NCBI RefSeq assembly: GCF_004119495.1
Contig: NZ_NRQU01000048.1
Location: 1-35,505 of the forward strand
DNA length: 35,505 nt
Source of the DNA: Flavobacterium sp. YO12
GTDB taxonomy: Bacteria; Bacteroidota; Bacteroidia; Flavobacteriales; Flavobacteriaceae
Reading direction: 5' to 3'
Numbering within the stretch: the first letter of the stretch is position 1; each line of letters opens with the position of its first letter. Of the stretch, positions 35,471 through 35,505 are shown piece after piece. Below the pieces are notes generated by a model. It was not told where the DNA came from. It did not search any database and saw only the letters and a list, made by a program, of their open reading frames with translations. A program made the position numbers and the translations under genes.

Positions 35471-35505
35471 GATTTCTAATTTTTTTAATTAATTACACTT
35501 GTTTT

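Overview
The window comes from a member of the Bacteroidota, almost certainly a Flavobacterium-like species. The reasons are: AT-rich DNA; several promoters of the Bacteroidota type (TTG, 17-19 nt, TAnnTTTG) and no obvious Shine-Dalgarno sequences; an alternative complex III gene cluster followed directly by cytochrome c oxidase genes; a DUF2723 membrane protein; and a giant secreted protein with the Ig-like repeats typical of type IX secretion substrates. No phage, integron, CRISPR array or insertion sequence is visible, so most of the window reads as core chromosome.

Layout. (1) Positions 1-4251, minus strand: the first ~1417 codons of a giant secreted surface protein (signal peptide, glycine-rich region, DUF11-like domain, Ig-like repeats), cut by the window edge. 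(2) 4804-8101, minus: a tight run ruvB, cytochrome P450, queG. (3) 8208-19597, minus: an eight-gene respiratory operon actABCDEF-coxB-coxA, with a clear promoter in front and a strong terminator behind. Electrons would pass from menaquinol through the Act complex and its cytochromes to the heme-copper oxidase. (4) 19817-20206, plus: a small secreted SPOR-domain protein, then a G-poor intergenic stretch. (5) 20732-25402, minus: rimP-nusA-infB, with a terminator-like hairpin in its leader. (6) 25577-26401, plus: a tandem UspA protein. (7) 26476-26726, minus: two tRNA-Gln(UUG) genes, each with its own promoter and terminator, 180 bp apart. (8) 26972-30981, plus: a large DUF2723 membrane protein and a polysaccharide deacetylase. 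(9) 31003-32612, minus: a cysteine-free thioredoxin-fold protein and a membrane-anchored metallophosphoesterase. (10) 32788-35470, minus: a two-component system (response regulator, then sensor kinase) flanked on both sides by paralogous ~60-residue, lysine-rich exported peptides that resemble acid-shock protein Asr in composition.

The items most worth a second look are the peptide-flanked two-component system, the candidate attenuator in the rimP-nusA-infB leader, the duplicated tRNA-Gln transcription unit, and the thioredoxin-fold protein without its active-site cysteines. All functional calls come from reading motifs by eye. No database search was run.
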